Assembly: GCF_000308635.1 (NCBI RefSeq)
Contig: NZ_BAGD01000106.1
Location: 124,001 to 188,000, forward strand
Direction of reading: 5' to 3'
DNA from: Nocardia otitidiscaviarum NBRC 14405
Lineage (GTDB): Bacteria > Actinomycetota > Actinomycetes > Mycobacteriales > Mycobacteriaceae
Length of the DNA stretch: 64,000 nucleotides
Notes under the pieces: model-generated
Databases searched by the model: none
Told to the model about the DNA's origin: nothing
The model's input: the letters and a program-made list of their open reading frames with translations, nothing else
In this document: piece by piece, positions 23,948 through 31,844 of the stretch
Layout of the letters: each line of letters starts with the position of its first letter
Numbering within the stretch: the stretch's first letter is position 1
Made by a program: the position numbers and the translations under genes

Positions 23948-24516
23948 CCGGGTGCTCCTTCCTGCGTGGGTGTGGGCTGCGGCTCGGAGATACTGCGCCA
24001 CAGCTCGGTGTACCAGGGGTCGGGTTCCCGCGGCTTGCTGGTCGGGCTCGGCACCGCCGGTTGTTCGATACCGGGCACCTGCACGATGTAGGGGGTTTCG
24101 CCGGGCATCACCAGCCGCAGCCGGTCTCGTGCCTCGGCCCGGGTGTAGGCCGGATCCTGTTGCTGCGCACGGCGATCGCGCAGCTCCGCCACCTCGGCCT
24201 CCAGCTGTGCCCGCTCGGCGGCGAGCTGCTGGGCCTCGGCGCGCTGGCTGAAATAGGTGCGCAGCGGCACCGCGAGGGTGAGGGCCAGAGCGGCGACCAC
24301 CGCGGCCAGCAGCACCGCCCGCCCGGTGGACAGGCCGAGGATCTTGTGTTCGGACCGTGCGGGTTTCGCGGATTTGGCGGCGCGCCGGGCGGCGGCCCGC
24401 GCTCCGGCGGTGGTGCGGCCCTTGCCGCTGGCCGCCGGCCGCGATCTGGCGGATCGCGACGAGCGGCGGTCCCCGCGTCCGGCCGGACTGGTACCGCGCG
24501 CTCGCCGCTCCGTCAT
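23944..24516 (-). CDS. FtsB/DivIC-type septum formation protein
   Basis: A 190-aa bitopic division protein, equivalent to Rv1024 by neighbourhood. Residues 1-65 are basic and disordered (many Arg, Ser and Ala), followed by a single transmembrane helix (AVLLAAVVAALALTLAVPL, about 67-85). An extracytoplasmic coiled coil (SQRAEAQQLAAERAQLEAEV onwards, about 88-118) and the DivIC signature with RDRLRLVMPGETPYIV follow, and the tail is Pro-rich. Such proteins form the FtsQ-FtsL-FtsB complex at the septum. The gene lies between a terminator after eno and the coupled DUF501 gene. Confidence 0.9.
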   Translation of the reverse strand: MTERRARGTSPAGRGDRRSSRSARSRPAASGKGRTTAGARAAARRAAKSAKPARSEHKILGLSTGRAVLLAAVVAALALTLAVPLRTYFSQRAEAQQLAAERAQLEAEVAELRDRRAQQQDPAYTRAEARDRLRLVMPGETPYIVQVPGIEQPAVPSPTSKPREPDPWYTELWRSISEPQPTPTQEGAPG

Positions 24517-24546
24517 CTCACACCTCGAAACTCAGCCGATTCGACA

Positions 24547-24570
24547 CCCGGGGGCCGTGCGACCCCCGGG
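24547..24570 (-). terminator. Hairpin between eno and the ftsB-like gene
   Basis: CCCGGGGG (24547-24554) and CCCCCGGG (24563-24570) form an 8-bp stem with an 8-base loop, 25 bases after the eno stop in the direction of transcription. It probably ends or attenuates the eno transcript. Confidence 0.6.
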
Positions 24571-24595
24571 CTACCGATTTCCCGAGCCCGATTAT

Positions 24596-25882
24596 TCAGC
24601 CTTCGAACGCGAAACGCGGGAAGGCGACGTCACCGGCGTAGCGCGCCGAGTCGCCCAGGGCGTCCTCGATGCGCAGCAGCTGGTTGTACTTGGCCACGCG
24701 CTCCGAGCGGGCCGGCGCGCCGGTCTTGATCTGACCGGAGCCGACGGCCACGGCCAGATCGGCGATGGTGGTGTCCTCGGTCTCACCGGACCGGTGGCTC
24801 ATCATGGTCTTGTAGCCGTTGCGGTGCGCCAGGTCCACGGCGTCCAGGGTCTCGGTCAGGGTGCCGATCTGGTTGACCTTCACCAGCAGCGCGTTGGCGG
24901 CGCCCTTGGCGATGCCCTCCTCCAAGCGCTCCGGGTTGGTGACGAACAGGTCGTCGCCGACCAACTGCACCTTGTCGCCGATGACGTCGGTCAGCGCGAC
25001 CCAGCCGTCCCAGTCGTCCTCGGACAGCGGGTCCTCGATGGAGACGATCGGGTAGGCCGACAGCAGTTCGCTGTAGAACTCGTTCATCTGGGCGGCGCTG
25101 CGCACGCTGCCCTCGAACTTGTATCCCTCACCGGCGGTGTAGAACTCGGTGGCGGCCACGTCCAAGGCCAGCGCCACATCGGTGCCGAGCTTGTAGCCCG
25201 CCTTCTCGATGGCGGAGGCGATGAGGTCCAGCGCGGCGCGGGTGCCCGCGACGTCGGGGGCGAAACCGCCCTCGTCGCCCAGACCGGTGGACAGGCCCTG
25301 TGACTTCAGCACCGACTTGAGCGAGTGGTAGACCTCCGCACCCCAGCGCAGCGACTCCTTGAAGGTCGGCGCGCCGATCGGGGCGATCATGAATTCCTGC
25401 ACGTCCACGCCGGTGTCGGCGTGCGCGCCACCGTTGACGATGTTCATCATGGGCACCGGCAGCACGTGGGCGTTGGGGCCGCCGACGTAGCGGAACAGCT
25501 CCAGGCCGGAGGATTCGGCGGCGGCGCGGGCCACCGCCAGCGACACGCCCAGCAGGGCGTTCGCGCCCAGGCGCGACTTGTCGGGGGTGCCGTCCAGGTC
25601 CAGCAGGGTCTGATCGACGGTGCGCTGCTCGACCGCGTCCAGGCCGATCACGGCCGGGGCGATCTCGTCCAGCACGCCCTCGACGGCCTTCTGCACGCCC
25701 TTGCCCTGGTAGCGGTCTCCGCCGTCGCGGAGCTCGACGGCCTCGTGCTCGCCGGTCGACGCGCCGGACGGCACCGCCGCCCGGGTGAGGGTGCCGTCGT
25801 CGAGAGCGATCTCGACCTCGACGGTGGGGTTACCACGAGAATCCAGGATCTCGCGAGCTCCGACCTGTTCGATGATGGCCAC
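24596..25882 (-). CDS. eno: Enolase (phosphopyruvate hydratase)
   Basis: A 428-aa cytosolic enzyme converting 2-phosphoglycerate to phosphoenolpyruvate in glycolysis. It begins IIEQVGAREILDSRGNPTVEVE; metal and catalytic segments include GAHADTGVDVQEFMIAP, the metal sites in ALDVAATEF and VSIEDPLSEDDWDGW, catalytic Lys in NALLVKVNQIGTLTET and the loop MMSHRSGETED. The true start is GTG 25882 with AAGGAG upstream, not the ATG 15 codons earlier. Length and sequence are normal for the family. Its position between the lytic transglycosylase and ftsB-like genes is the same as in M. tuberculosis (Rv1022-Rv1024). Confidence 0.97.
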   Translation of the reverse strand: MAIIEQVGAREILDSRGNPTVEVEIALDDGTLTRAAVPSGASTGEHEAVELRDGGDRYQGKGVQKAVEGVLDEIAPAVIGLDAVEQRTVDQTLLDLDGTPDKSRLGANALLGVSLAVARAAAESSGLELFRYVGGPNAHVLPVPMMNIVNGGAHADTGVDVQEFMIAPIGAPTFKESLRWGAEVYHSLKSVLKSQGLSTGLGDEGGFAPDVAGTRAALDLIASAIEKAGYKLGTDVALALDVAATEFYTAGEGYKFEGSVRSAAQMNEFYSELLSAYPIVSIEDPLSEDDWDGWVALTDVIGDKVQLVGDDLFVTNPERLEEGIAKGAANALLVKVNQIGTLTETLDAVDLAHRNGYKTMMSHRSGETEDTTIADLAVAVGSGQIKTGAPARSERVAKYNQLLRIEDALGDSARYAGDVAFPRFAFEG

Positions 25883-26062
25883 GAAACGACACTCCTTCGG
25901 CTGCTTGCTCGGCAGGTCGCACGGCATTCCCGTGCGGTGCCGAGCCTAACGCAAGGATGCTCGGCCGCTCGCCCGGCCAGCCCGTCCGCGCGACCGGCGC
26001 AAGCGGACCGCGGCCGGTGACCGGTGGTTTCCGCCGGACGCGGTCGGCCCGGCGGACCGCGC

Positions 26063-26824
26063 TCAGGCTCTGCGCCCCACGCTGTAGGCCGCCGCGCGGT
26101 CGCGCACGGTGTGCATGTAGACGTTGGACTGGTTGTAGGTGAGCAGCGCCCGCTGCCAGCCCTCGGGGCCGGTGAGGTCGCCGCCGCTGGCGCACAGGTA
26201 GCGGGCGGCGGTCAGGGCCGCGTCGTCGATGCTGTCCGGATCGGCGATGCCGTCGCCGTTGGCGTCCACGCCCCAGCGTTGCCAGGTCTCCGGGATGAAC
26301 TGCATCGGGCCGAGGGCGCGGTCGTAGACGGTGTCACCGTCGAGCCTGCCGCCGTCGGTGTCCTCGATGCGCGCGACGCCTGGCGAACCGTCCAGGGGGA
26401 TCCCGCGAATCGGCGGCGACACGGTGCCGTCCGCGGCGACGTCGGCGCCGCGGTGGGTGCCGTGCCGACTCTCGACGCTCGCGATGCCCGCGATGGTGGT
26501 CCAGGCGATGCCGCAGTCCGGCCGGGCGCGCGCCATGACGGCGGCGGCGTAGCCGTAGGCCTCCAGCGACACCACCGGAATGCCCAGGGCGTCGGACCGC
26601 TCCTCGGCCCAGCCGCGCAGCTGCGCCGCGGTGCGGCCGGGCGCGTCGATGTCGATGACGGGCAGCGGCGCACCCGGACCGGGCGGGATACCCTCCGGAA
26701 TGGGCGTGAGATCCACTGCCCCGCAACCGGTTAGCAGCACGAGGGCACACGCCGTGCCCAGCAGGCCGGCGCGGGAGATGACGGCGCCAGCGCCGGCCTT
26801 CACGAAACGCACGTTATTCATCAT
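26063..26824 (-). CDS. Lytic murein transglycosylase lipoprotein (LpqU-like)
   Basis: A 253-aa MltB-type lytic transglycosylase, matching the Rv1022 (lpqU) slot. Signal peptide AGLLGTACALVLLTGCG carries a lipobox with Cys34, so the enzyme is membrane-anchored on the outside. The catalytic Glu lies in IAGIASVESRHGTHRG; other family blocks are LDGDTVYDRALGPMQFIPETW, WGVDANGDGIADP and DDAALTAARYLCASGGDL, plus YNQSNVYMHTV near the end. It cleaves peptidoglycan glycan strands with formation of anhydro-MurNAc. ATG 26824 is chosen because it gives a normal signal peptide; no clear ribosome site is visible. It is the last gene of the conserved block before the accessory segment. Confidence 0.92.
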   Translation of the reverse strand: MMNNVRFVKAGAGAVISRAGLLGTACALVLLTGCGAVDLTPIPEGIPPGPGAPLPVIDIDAPGRTAAQLRGWAEERSDALGIPVVSLEAYGYAAAVMARARPDCGIAWTTIAGIASVESRHGTHRGADVAADGTVSPPIRGIPLDGSPGVARIEDTDGGRLDGDTVYDRALGPMQFIPETWQRWGVDANGDGIADPDSIDDAALTAARYLCASGGDLTGPEGWQRALLTYNQSNVYMHTVRDRAAAYSVGRRA

Positions 26825-26961
26825 CCAGACGAAGCGGCGCGTCGGCCACGATGCGCCGACGCGCCCGTGCCGAATCGGCCGAATCCGGGGTGCTGGCAAT
26901 CTTTCAGCACTACCCTTCCATGCCAACCCGCTATTTCTCTGCGACACGCCGGACGCGAAAC

Positions 26962-26980
26962 ACAGGCTAGCCTAACCTCA
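26962..26980 (+). promoter_or_regulatory. IdeR/DmdR iron box upstream of the diaminopropionate operon
   Basis: ACAGGCTAGCCTAACCTCA matches the 19-bp DtxR/IdeR consensus TTAGGTTAGGCTAACCTAA at 14 of 19 positions, with the right half CTAACCT intact. It lies 66 bases before the start of the Fe(II)/2OG oxygenase gene, in promoter position. It implies repression by iron. Confidence 0.7.
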
Positions 26981-27046
26981 GTAAGCCGTGTACTTTTCAC
27001 CATCGAACGTCCGCGCACCAACGATGCGAAGAAGGGACAACCCTCG

Positions 27047-28120
27047 GTGAAAAGCGTTCTCTTCGAACGTAACTCGCTTCACCCCGCCGAACTCGAACGA
27101 CGCGTGCTGCCCGCGGCGGCGTCACGGTCCATCCGCGACCTCGCCCATGAGATCGCCGTCACACTCGGACACGATCCGGCGATATCCACCACCCTCGCAC
27201 ATACGACGCTGATCCACACGATCGATTCCCGCTACCGGGAACTGCCCGACGCCGTACACGAGGCCATGCGCGCACCCGCCACCGCGGCGGGTGTCACCAT
27301 CATCGGTGACCTGCCCGTGGCCGACGCCGAACTCGGCCCCACCCCCATCGACTGGCGGCAGGCGGCGGCCTGGGCGGGCGATCCCGTCCGCTGCGCCGCC
27401 TCCTTCGAACTCGACATCGCCATGCTGCTGCTGGCGCGCTGTGCCGGTGAGCCGTTCGGCTGGCAGGGCCAGCAGGCGGGACGGCTGGTCAATAACATCG
27501 TGCCCAGTCCGGGCCACGAGCAGGAGCAGACCGGGGCCAGCAGCACCACCCTGCTCGCCCCGCACACCGAGGACGCCTTCCACCCGGAGCGCGCGAACCT
27601 GCTCATGCTCGGCTGCCTGCGCAACCCGGACAGGGTCGGCACCACGGTGTCGTCGGTGCGGCGGGTGCGGCTGGAGTCCTGGCAGCGGGCACGACTGGAG
27701 CGGGCGCTGCTGCCCATCCATCCGGATCTGTCCTACGGCAGCGAATTTCCCGCCAGCCCCGCGCCCGCCGTGGCCACTCTGGGCAGTGACGCGGACGCGC
27801 TCACCCTGCGCTTCGATCCCGCCTACACCCCGCTCGACGAGGCGGACGCCGAATTCCGGGCCGCCTACGATCATTTGGCGCTGGAGCTCGAAAGGGTGTG
27901 CATCACCGCGGCTTTGACCCCGGGAGAACTGCTGCTGGTGGACAATGACGTTGTGGTGCACGGCCGGGTGCCGTTCAAACCCCGGTACGACGGCACCGAC
28001 CGCTGGCTCAAGCGGGTGAACATCCGACTGCCCGGGCGGCGTCGCGCCGAGGCCGAGAGCACCGAGAACGGGTACGGCCAGCGCACGGTGTCGCCGTTCC
28101 GCAACGACCCGAGGAATTAG
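27047..28120 (+). CDS. Fe(II)/2-oxoglutarate oxygenase, clavaminate synthase/AsnO-like
   Basis: A 357-aa non-heme iron oxygenase, usually a hydroxylase of a free or carrier-bound amino acid. The facial triad is visible: His173 and Glu175 in PHTEDAF, and the distal His305 in DVVVHGRVPF; Arg in DRWLKRVNIR (about 323) should bind 2-oxoglutarate. HTExxFHPxRxxxLxLxCLRN is the fingerprint of the clavaminate synthase/asparagine oxygenase subgroup. GTG 27047 has GAAGGGA some 10 bases upstream. It leads an operon with SbnB- and decarboxylase-like genes behind an iron box. The probable substrate is an amino acid of that pathway, such as diaminopropionate (inference). Confidence 0.88.
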   Translation: MKSVLFERNSLHPAELERRVLPAAASRSIRDLAHEIAVTLGHDPAISTTLAHTTLIHTIDSRYRELPDAVHEAMRAPATAAGVTIIGDLPVADAELGPTPIDWRQAAAWAGDPVRCAASFELDIAMLLLARCAGEPFGWQGQQAGRLVNNIVPSPGHEQEQTGASSTTLLAPHTEDAFHPERANLLMLGCLRNPDRVGTTVSSVRRVRLESWQRARLERALLPIHPDLSYGSEFPASPAPAVATLGSDADALTLRFDPAYTPLDEADAEFRAAYDHLALELERVCITAALTPGELLLVDNDVVVHGRVPFKPRYDGTDRWLKRVNIRLPGRRRAEAESTENGYGQRTVSPFRNDPRN

Positions 28121-28123
28121 CAG

Positions 28124-29113
28124 GTGAATACCCGATCCACCCCGCTGCGAGTGCTCAGCCGCAGCGATCTGGCCGATGTCCCGATCAGTCCGGGCGAGGT
28201 GGTGCGCGCCGTCGAAGACGCGTACCTCGCCTTCGCGGAGGGGAATTCGGATAACCCGCGCAAGCTCAGCGTGGCGCATCCGGACGGCTGGTCGGTGGCC
28301 TACGCCATGCTCGGCCGCGACGGTCGCCGCCGCGTGGTCGCCATGAAGACGTCCTACAAGTTCGATCCGCACCACGATCGCAGCACCAAGCGGTACTACA
28401 CCACCATCACGCTCTACGACGACGCCACCGGGCTGCCCATCGCCATGATGGACTGCGCCCGGGTCGGCGCGCTGCGCACACCCGCGGTCTCGGCGCTGCT
28501 GGTGCGCGAGACCGTCCGGCCGGGTGCGCGCAGCGTGCTGCTGATCGGCACCGGCACCCAGGGCCGCAACGCCCTGCCCCATCTGCTGGCCGCCAATCCA
28601 CAGCTCGACCGGCTCATGCTCTACGGCACCCATCCCGAGGGACTCGAGGCCGTCCAGCGCGAGCTGCTGCGCCACCAGCCGCGCGCGGAACTGGAGATCG
28701 TCTCCGACCCGCGGGCGGCCGCCCGGGACGCCGACGTCGTGCTGGCCACCGCCGGGCCGGGCACCAAGGTCGCGGTGGAGGCCGATGATCTCGCGCCCGG
28801 CGCGGTGGCGGTGCTGGTCGGTTACGGGCTGGCCCCCTCCACGCTCGGCCGGGCCGATCGCGTGATCGCCACCAATGCCGAGCAGATGGCCCTGACCGGC
28901 ACCGATATGGCCGATGCCGACGGCCGACTACGTCCGGTCGACGCGGAGCTACCCCAGATCCTCAGCCGCCGCGCGACCGGACGACTATCCGACGACCAAC
29001 GCATCTTCGTCTACAACAGCGGTCTCGTGCTCACCGATATCGCGGTGGCGCACGCACTGGCGACGCTCGCGATCGCCGAGGGGCGCGGCACGGAGGTGCC
29101 GTTGTGGGACTGA
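28124..29113 (+). CDS. SbnB-like N-(2-amino-2-carboxyethyl)-L-glutamate dehydrogenase
   Basis: A 329-aa member of the ornithine cyclodeaminase/mu-crystallin fold. With an SbnA-type partner, SbnB oxidises and splits N-(1-amino-1-carboxyl-2-ethyl)-glutamate, giving L-2,3-diaminopropionate and 2-oxoglutarate with NADH. The NAD-binding Rossmann loop LLIGTGTQGRNALPH lies at about 139-153; the substrate side shows MKTSYKFDPH, YYTTITLYDDATGLP and MMDCARVGALRTPAVSAL, close to SbnB. GTG 28124 is 3 bases after the oxygenase stop. An SbnA-like gene in the same cluster supports this over ornithine cyclodeaminase. The 2-oxoglutarate released could serve the oxygenase next door. Confidence 0.87.
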   Translation: MNTRSTPLRVLSRSDLADVPISPGEVVRAVEDAYLAFAEGNSDNPRKLSVAHPDGWSVAYAMLGRDGRRRVVAMKTSYKFDPHHDRSTKRYYTTITLYDDATGLPIAMMDCARVGALRTPAVSALLVRETVRPGARSVLLIGTGTQGRNALPHLLAANPQLDRLMLYGTHPEGLEAVQRELLRHQPRAELEIVSDPRAAARDADVVLATAGPGTKVAVEADDLAPGAVAVLVGYGLAPSTLGRADRVIATNAEQMALTGTDMADADGRLRPVDAELPQILSRRATGRLSDDQRIFVYNSGLVLTDIAVAHALATLAIAEGRGTEVPLWD

Positions 29114-29141
29114 CCGGGTGCGACAGCGAAAGGGGAGAACG

Positions 29142-30566
29142 CTGACGGACTTCACGAAAACCCTGACCGCGGTGGCGGATACCCACGGTGCCGACTCGCA
29201 CACCACCGACCCGCACACCGACAACGATGGCATCACTCGCGATGACATCACCGCCGCACCGTTGCCCGCCCACCGCGACCCGTGGGAGCGCAGGCTGCTG
29301 GCTCACCCGAACCTGTTGCGCGAGATGGCGACCGAGATCGGCGGTCCCTTCCACGTCCTGTATCCGGCCCGCGTCGGGCACAATATCCGCGCCTTCCGTC
29401 AGGCGTTCGCCACCGCCGGTGTGGTGGGAACGATCTACTACGGCAAGAAGGCCAACAAGGCCGACTGCGTGGTCGCCGAGTGCGCGGCGCACGATGCGGG
29501 CGTGGATGTTTCGAGCACCGCCGAACTGCACGCCGCCCTGGCCGGAGGAGTCGACGGCGGGGACCTCATGGTCACCGGACCGGCCAAATCCGATGAGCTG
29601 CTGCGGCTGGCGGTGCGTGCGCGCGCCGTCATCGCCATCGACGCGCTCTCCGAACTCGATCGCCTGACCGCGCTCGGCGGTCCGGCGCGGGTGCTGTTGC
29701 GCGCGCTGCCCCCAGGCTCCGCCAGCCGCTTCGGCCTGCGCGGCGATCAACTCGACCTCGCCGTGGCGCAGACCGACCCGCAGACGATTCGGCTGGAGGG
29801 CTTCAGTTTCCATCTCAGCGGCTACGACTACCGGCCCCGCGCGGAACTGGCGGCGGCACTGCTCGAGCGCTGCCGGGAGGCTCGGGGCTGGGGGCACCCG
29901 ATCACGACCATCTCGATCGGCGGCGGCTTCGGTGTCGACTACGTACCCGAGGCGGCGTGGACGGCCTTCCGGACCCGGCTGAGTCCGCACTGGTTCCACG
30001 GTGATTGGGAACCGAAAGACCTCTACCCCTACCACTTCCCGCAGCCCGGACCGCGCATGCTGACCCGGGTGCTGGAACACGACGGCTTGGCGCAGCGGCT
30101 GCGCCGCGAGGGCATCGGACTGGCGGTCGAGCCCGGTCGCGCGCTGCTGGATCGCGCCGGGAGTACGGTTTTCGGCGTGCAGGGCGTGAAAGACCTGTTC
30201 GCCCACGGGCATTCGTACCTGATGCTGACCGCGAACGGCACCAGCCTCAGTTTGTCCGAGCAGTGGTTCGGCAGCGAATTCCTGCCCGACCCGGTGCTGT
30301 GGCCGCCGGGACCGGGCACGGTGACGCCGACGGCGGTGGGCGGCGCGTCCTGCCTCGAGGACGACATGATCAGCAGGCGGCGCATTCCGCTGCCGCGCGC
30401 CGCCCGCAGCGGCGATCTGCTGGTCTACCCCAATACCGCCGGTTATCAAATGGACTCCAACGAGTCCGCCTTCCACGATCTCGCCATTCCACCGAAGGTC
30501 GTTCTCCGGGACATTCCGGGCGATTCCTACGAATGGTCGGTGGAATCCCGAATTACCGAACGGTAG
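29142..30566 (+). CDS. PLP-dependent type III-fold decarboxylase, SbnH-like
   Basis: A 474-aa enzyme of the alanine-racemase-fold decarboxylases (diaminopimelate, ornithine and SbnH groups). Expected residues: PLP Lys103 in YYGKKANK, His in FSFHLSGYD, the phosphate loop SIGGGFGVDY, AVEPGRALLD, and Cys-x-x-x-Asp near the C-terminus in GGASCLEDD, which completes the partner's active site. SbnH decarboxylates citryl-diaminopropionate in staphyloferrin B assembly. The best ribosome site (AAAGGGGAG, 29128-29136) precedes a CTG at 29142; GTG 29118 is the conventional alternative. It follows SbnB by 28 bases. The real substrate here is open because no citrate-ligating synthetase is in the window. 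Confidence 0.85.
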   Translation: MTDFTKTLTAVADTHGADSHTTDPHTDNDGITRDDITAAPLPAHRDPWERRLLAHPNLLREMATEIGGPFHVLYPARVGHNIRAFRQAFATAGVVGTIYYGKKANKADCVVAECAAHDAGVDVSSTAELHAALAGGVDGGDLMVTGPAKSDELLRLAVRARAVIAIDALSELDRLTALGGPARVLLRALPPGSASRFGLRGDQLDLAVAQTDPQTIRLEGFSFHLSGYDYRPRAELAAALLERCREARGWGHPITTISIGGGFGVDYVPEAAWTAFRTRLSPHWFHGDWEPKDLYPYHFPQPGPRMLTRVLEHDGLAQRLRREGIGLAVEPGRALLDRAGSTVFGVQGVKDLFAHGHSYLMLTANGTSLSLSEQWFGSEFLPDPVLWPPGPGTVTPTAVGGASCLEDDMISRRRIPLPRAARSGDLLVYPNTAGYQMDSNESAFHDLAIPPKVVLRDIPGDSYEWSVESRITER

Positions 30567-30606
30567 CCGAAACTCGGGCCGCGGTGGTGCTGACAACTCC
30601 ACCACC

Positions 30607-30625
30607 AACGCTTAGGCTTACCTAG
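30607..30625 (+). promoter_or_regulatory. Second, weaker iron box in the diaminopropionate cluster
   Basis: The core AGGCTTACCT (30614-30623) fits AGGCTAACCT of the IdeR consensus at 9 of 10 bases; the whole 19-mer fits at about 13. It lies in the 126-base gap before the SbnA-like gene, so SbnA and the MATE exporter may have their own iron-controlled promoter. Confidence 0.55.
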
Positions 30626-30692
30626 CGTTTCAGGCCGCTCGGCCGCACTCGAATCCATCCATGCCCTACCCGATCCTGAGGAGAATCCCGCG

Positions 30693-31844
30693 ATGTCGGT
30701 TGTCACCCGTGTGACAGACCTGATCGGACACACCCCGCTGTTCGAACTGGCCGCCACTGACACCGGCACCAGGCTGTATCTGAAACTGGAGAATCTCAAT
30801 CCCACCGGCGCGGCGAAGATTCGCATGGCCCGCGCCATGGTGGACGATGCCGAACACCGCGGCCTGCTCTCCCCCGGCGGCCACATCATCGAGTCGACCT
30901 CCGGAAATACCGGACTCGGCCTGGCGGTTGTAGCGGCTGAGCGTGGGTATCGCTTTACCGCGGTGGTGGACCACCACGCCTGTAGGGACAAGTTGCGCGC
31001 GATGAAAGCCATGGGTGCCGAACTGGTGTTCGTAGCGGAGGAAGGCGATGACAGCCTTTCCACCTCGGCACGTGAGGAACTCGCCGAGAAAATGGCCCGC
31101 GAGGAATGCGAGGCCGCGCTCGACGCCGGAACAGCGCCGAATGCGTACTTCACCGAACAGCACAACAACGACGCCAATGCGCTCGGTTACTACGCGCTGG
31201 CCGACGAGTTGCTCGATGAACTCGGGCGGGTGGATGTGTTGATTTCCGCCGTCGGCACCGGAGGCTCCATGTTCGGCACCGCGCGCCGTCTGCGTGAGCG
31301 CGGAATCGAACCGCTGCTCTACGGGGTGGAGCCGGTCGGCTCCATCGCCTTCGGCGGACCGGCCGGTCCCTACTGGCAGTCCGGCACCGGCACCCCGGAG
31401 GGAGCCGATCCGGGCAAGATCGTCGCCGAGGACCTGGGCCTGCTGAAGGAGGGCGTCAAGGTCTCCGATGTGGAGGCGTTCGCCACCGCGCGGGTCCTGG
31501 CCGCCAAGCTCGGCCTCATGATCGGCGGCTCCGCGGGCGGCTCGGTATTCGCGGCCCTGCGGCGACTCGACGACTTCCCGGCCGGGTCGACCGTGGTCAC
31601 CATTGTCTGCGACGGTGGCGAGAAGTATCTCGACACCGTGTTCGACGACGAGTGGATGAGTGACCGCGACCTCTTGGACGCCGAGACCGAACGCGCCGTC
31701 GCCGCGCTGCTCGACCGGCTCCCGTCCGCGGCCCGCCGCGACACCGCGTCGGCGGCCGACGCGGCCCGCACCCCGCGCGCGACCCACACCATCCTGCTGC
31801 CCGCCGACGAGCGCGAGCCGGTGTCCGGAGTCGCGGCCAAATGA
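30693..31844 (+). CDS. SbnA-like PLP synthase for diaminopropionate
   Basis: A 383-aa PLP enzyme of the cysteine synthase fold. SbnA condenses O-phospho-L-serine with L-glutamate, giving the SbnB substrate; together they make L-2,3-diaminopropionate. PLP Lys42 lies in NPTGAAKIRMARAM, the phosphate cup STSGNTGLGLAVVAA at about 70-84 and VGTGGSMFGTARRL near 185, and IGGSAGGSVFAAL in the C-terminal half. The start MSVVTRVTDLIGHTPLFEL is typical for SbnA rather than CysK. GAGGAGA precedes ATG 30693. The C-terminal 50 residues extend beyond CysK and look disordered. It overlaps the MATE gene by ATGA. Confidence 0.88.
   Translation: MSVVTRVTDLIGHTPLFELAATDTGTRLYLKLENLNPTGAAKIRMARAMVDDAEHRGLLSPGGHIIESTSGNTGLGLAVVAAERGYRFTAVVDHHACRDKLRAMKAMGAELVFVAEEGDDSLSTSAREELAEKMAREECEAALDAGTAPNAYFTEQHNNDANALGYYALADELLDELGRVDVLISAVGTGGSMFGTARRLRERGIEPLLYGVEPVGSIAFGGPAGPYWQSGTGTPEGADPGKIVAEDLGLLKEGVKVSDVEAFATARVLAAKLGLMIGGSAGGSVFAALRRLDDFPAGSTVVTIVCDGGEKYLDTVFDDEWMSDRDLLDAETERAVAALLDRLPSAARRDTASAADAARTPRATHTILLPADEREPVSGVAAK

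Noticed and set aside
28124..29113. Annotation as ornithine cyclodeaminase
   Set aside because: The fold is shared, but the SbnA-like gene, the SbnH-like gene and the substrate-side sequence favour the SbnB reaction.
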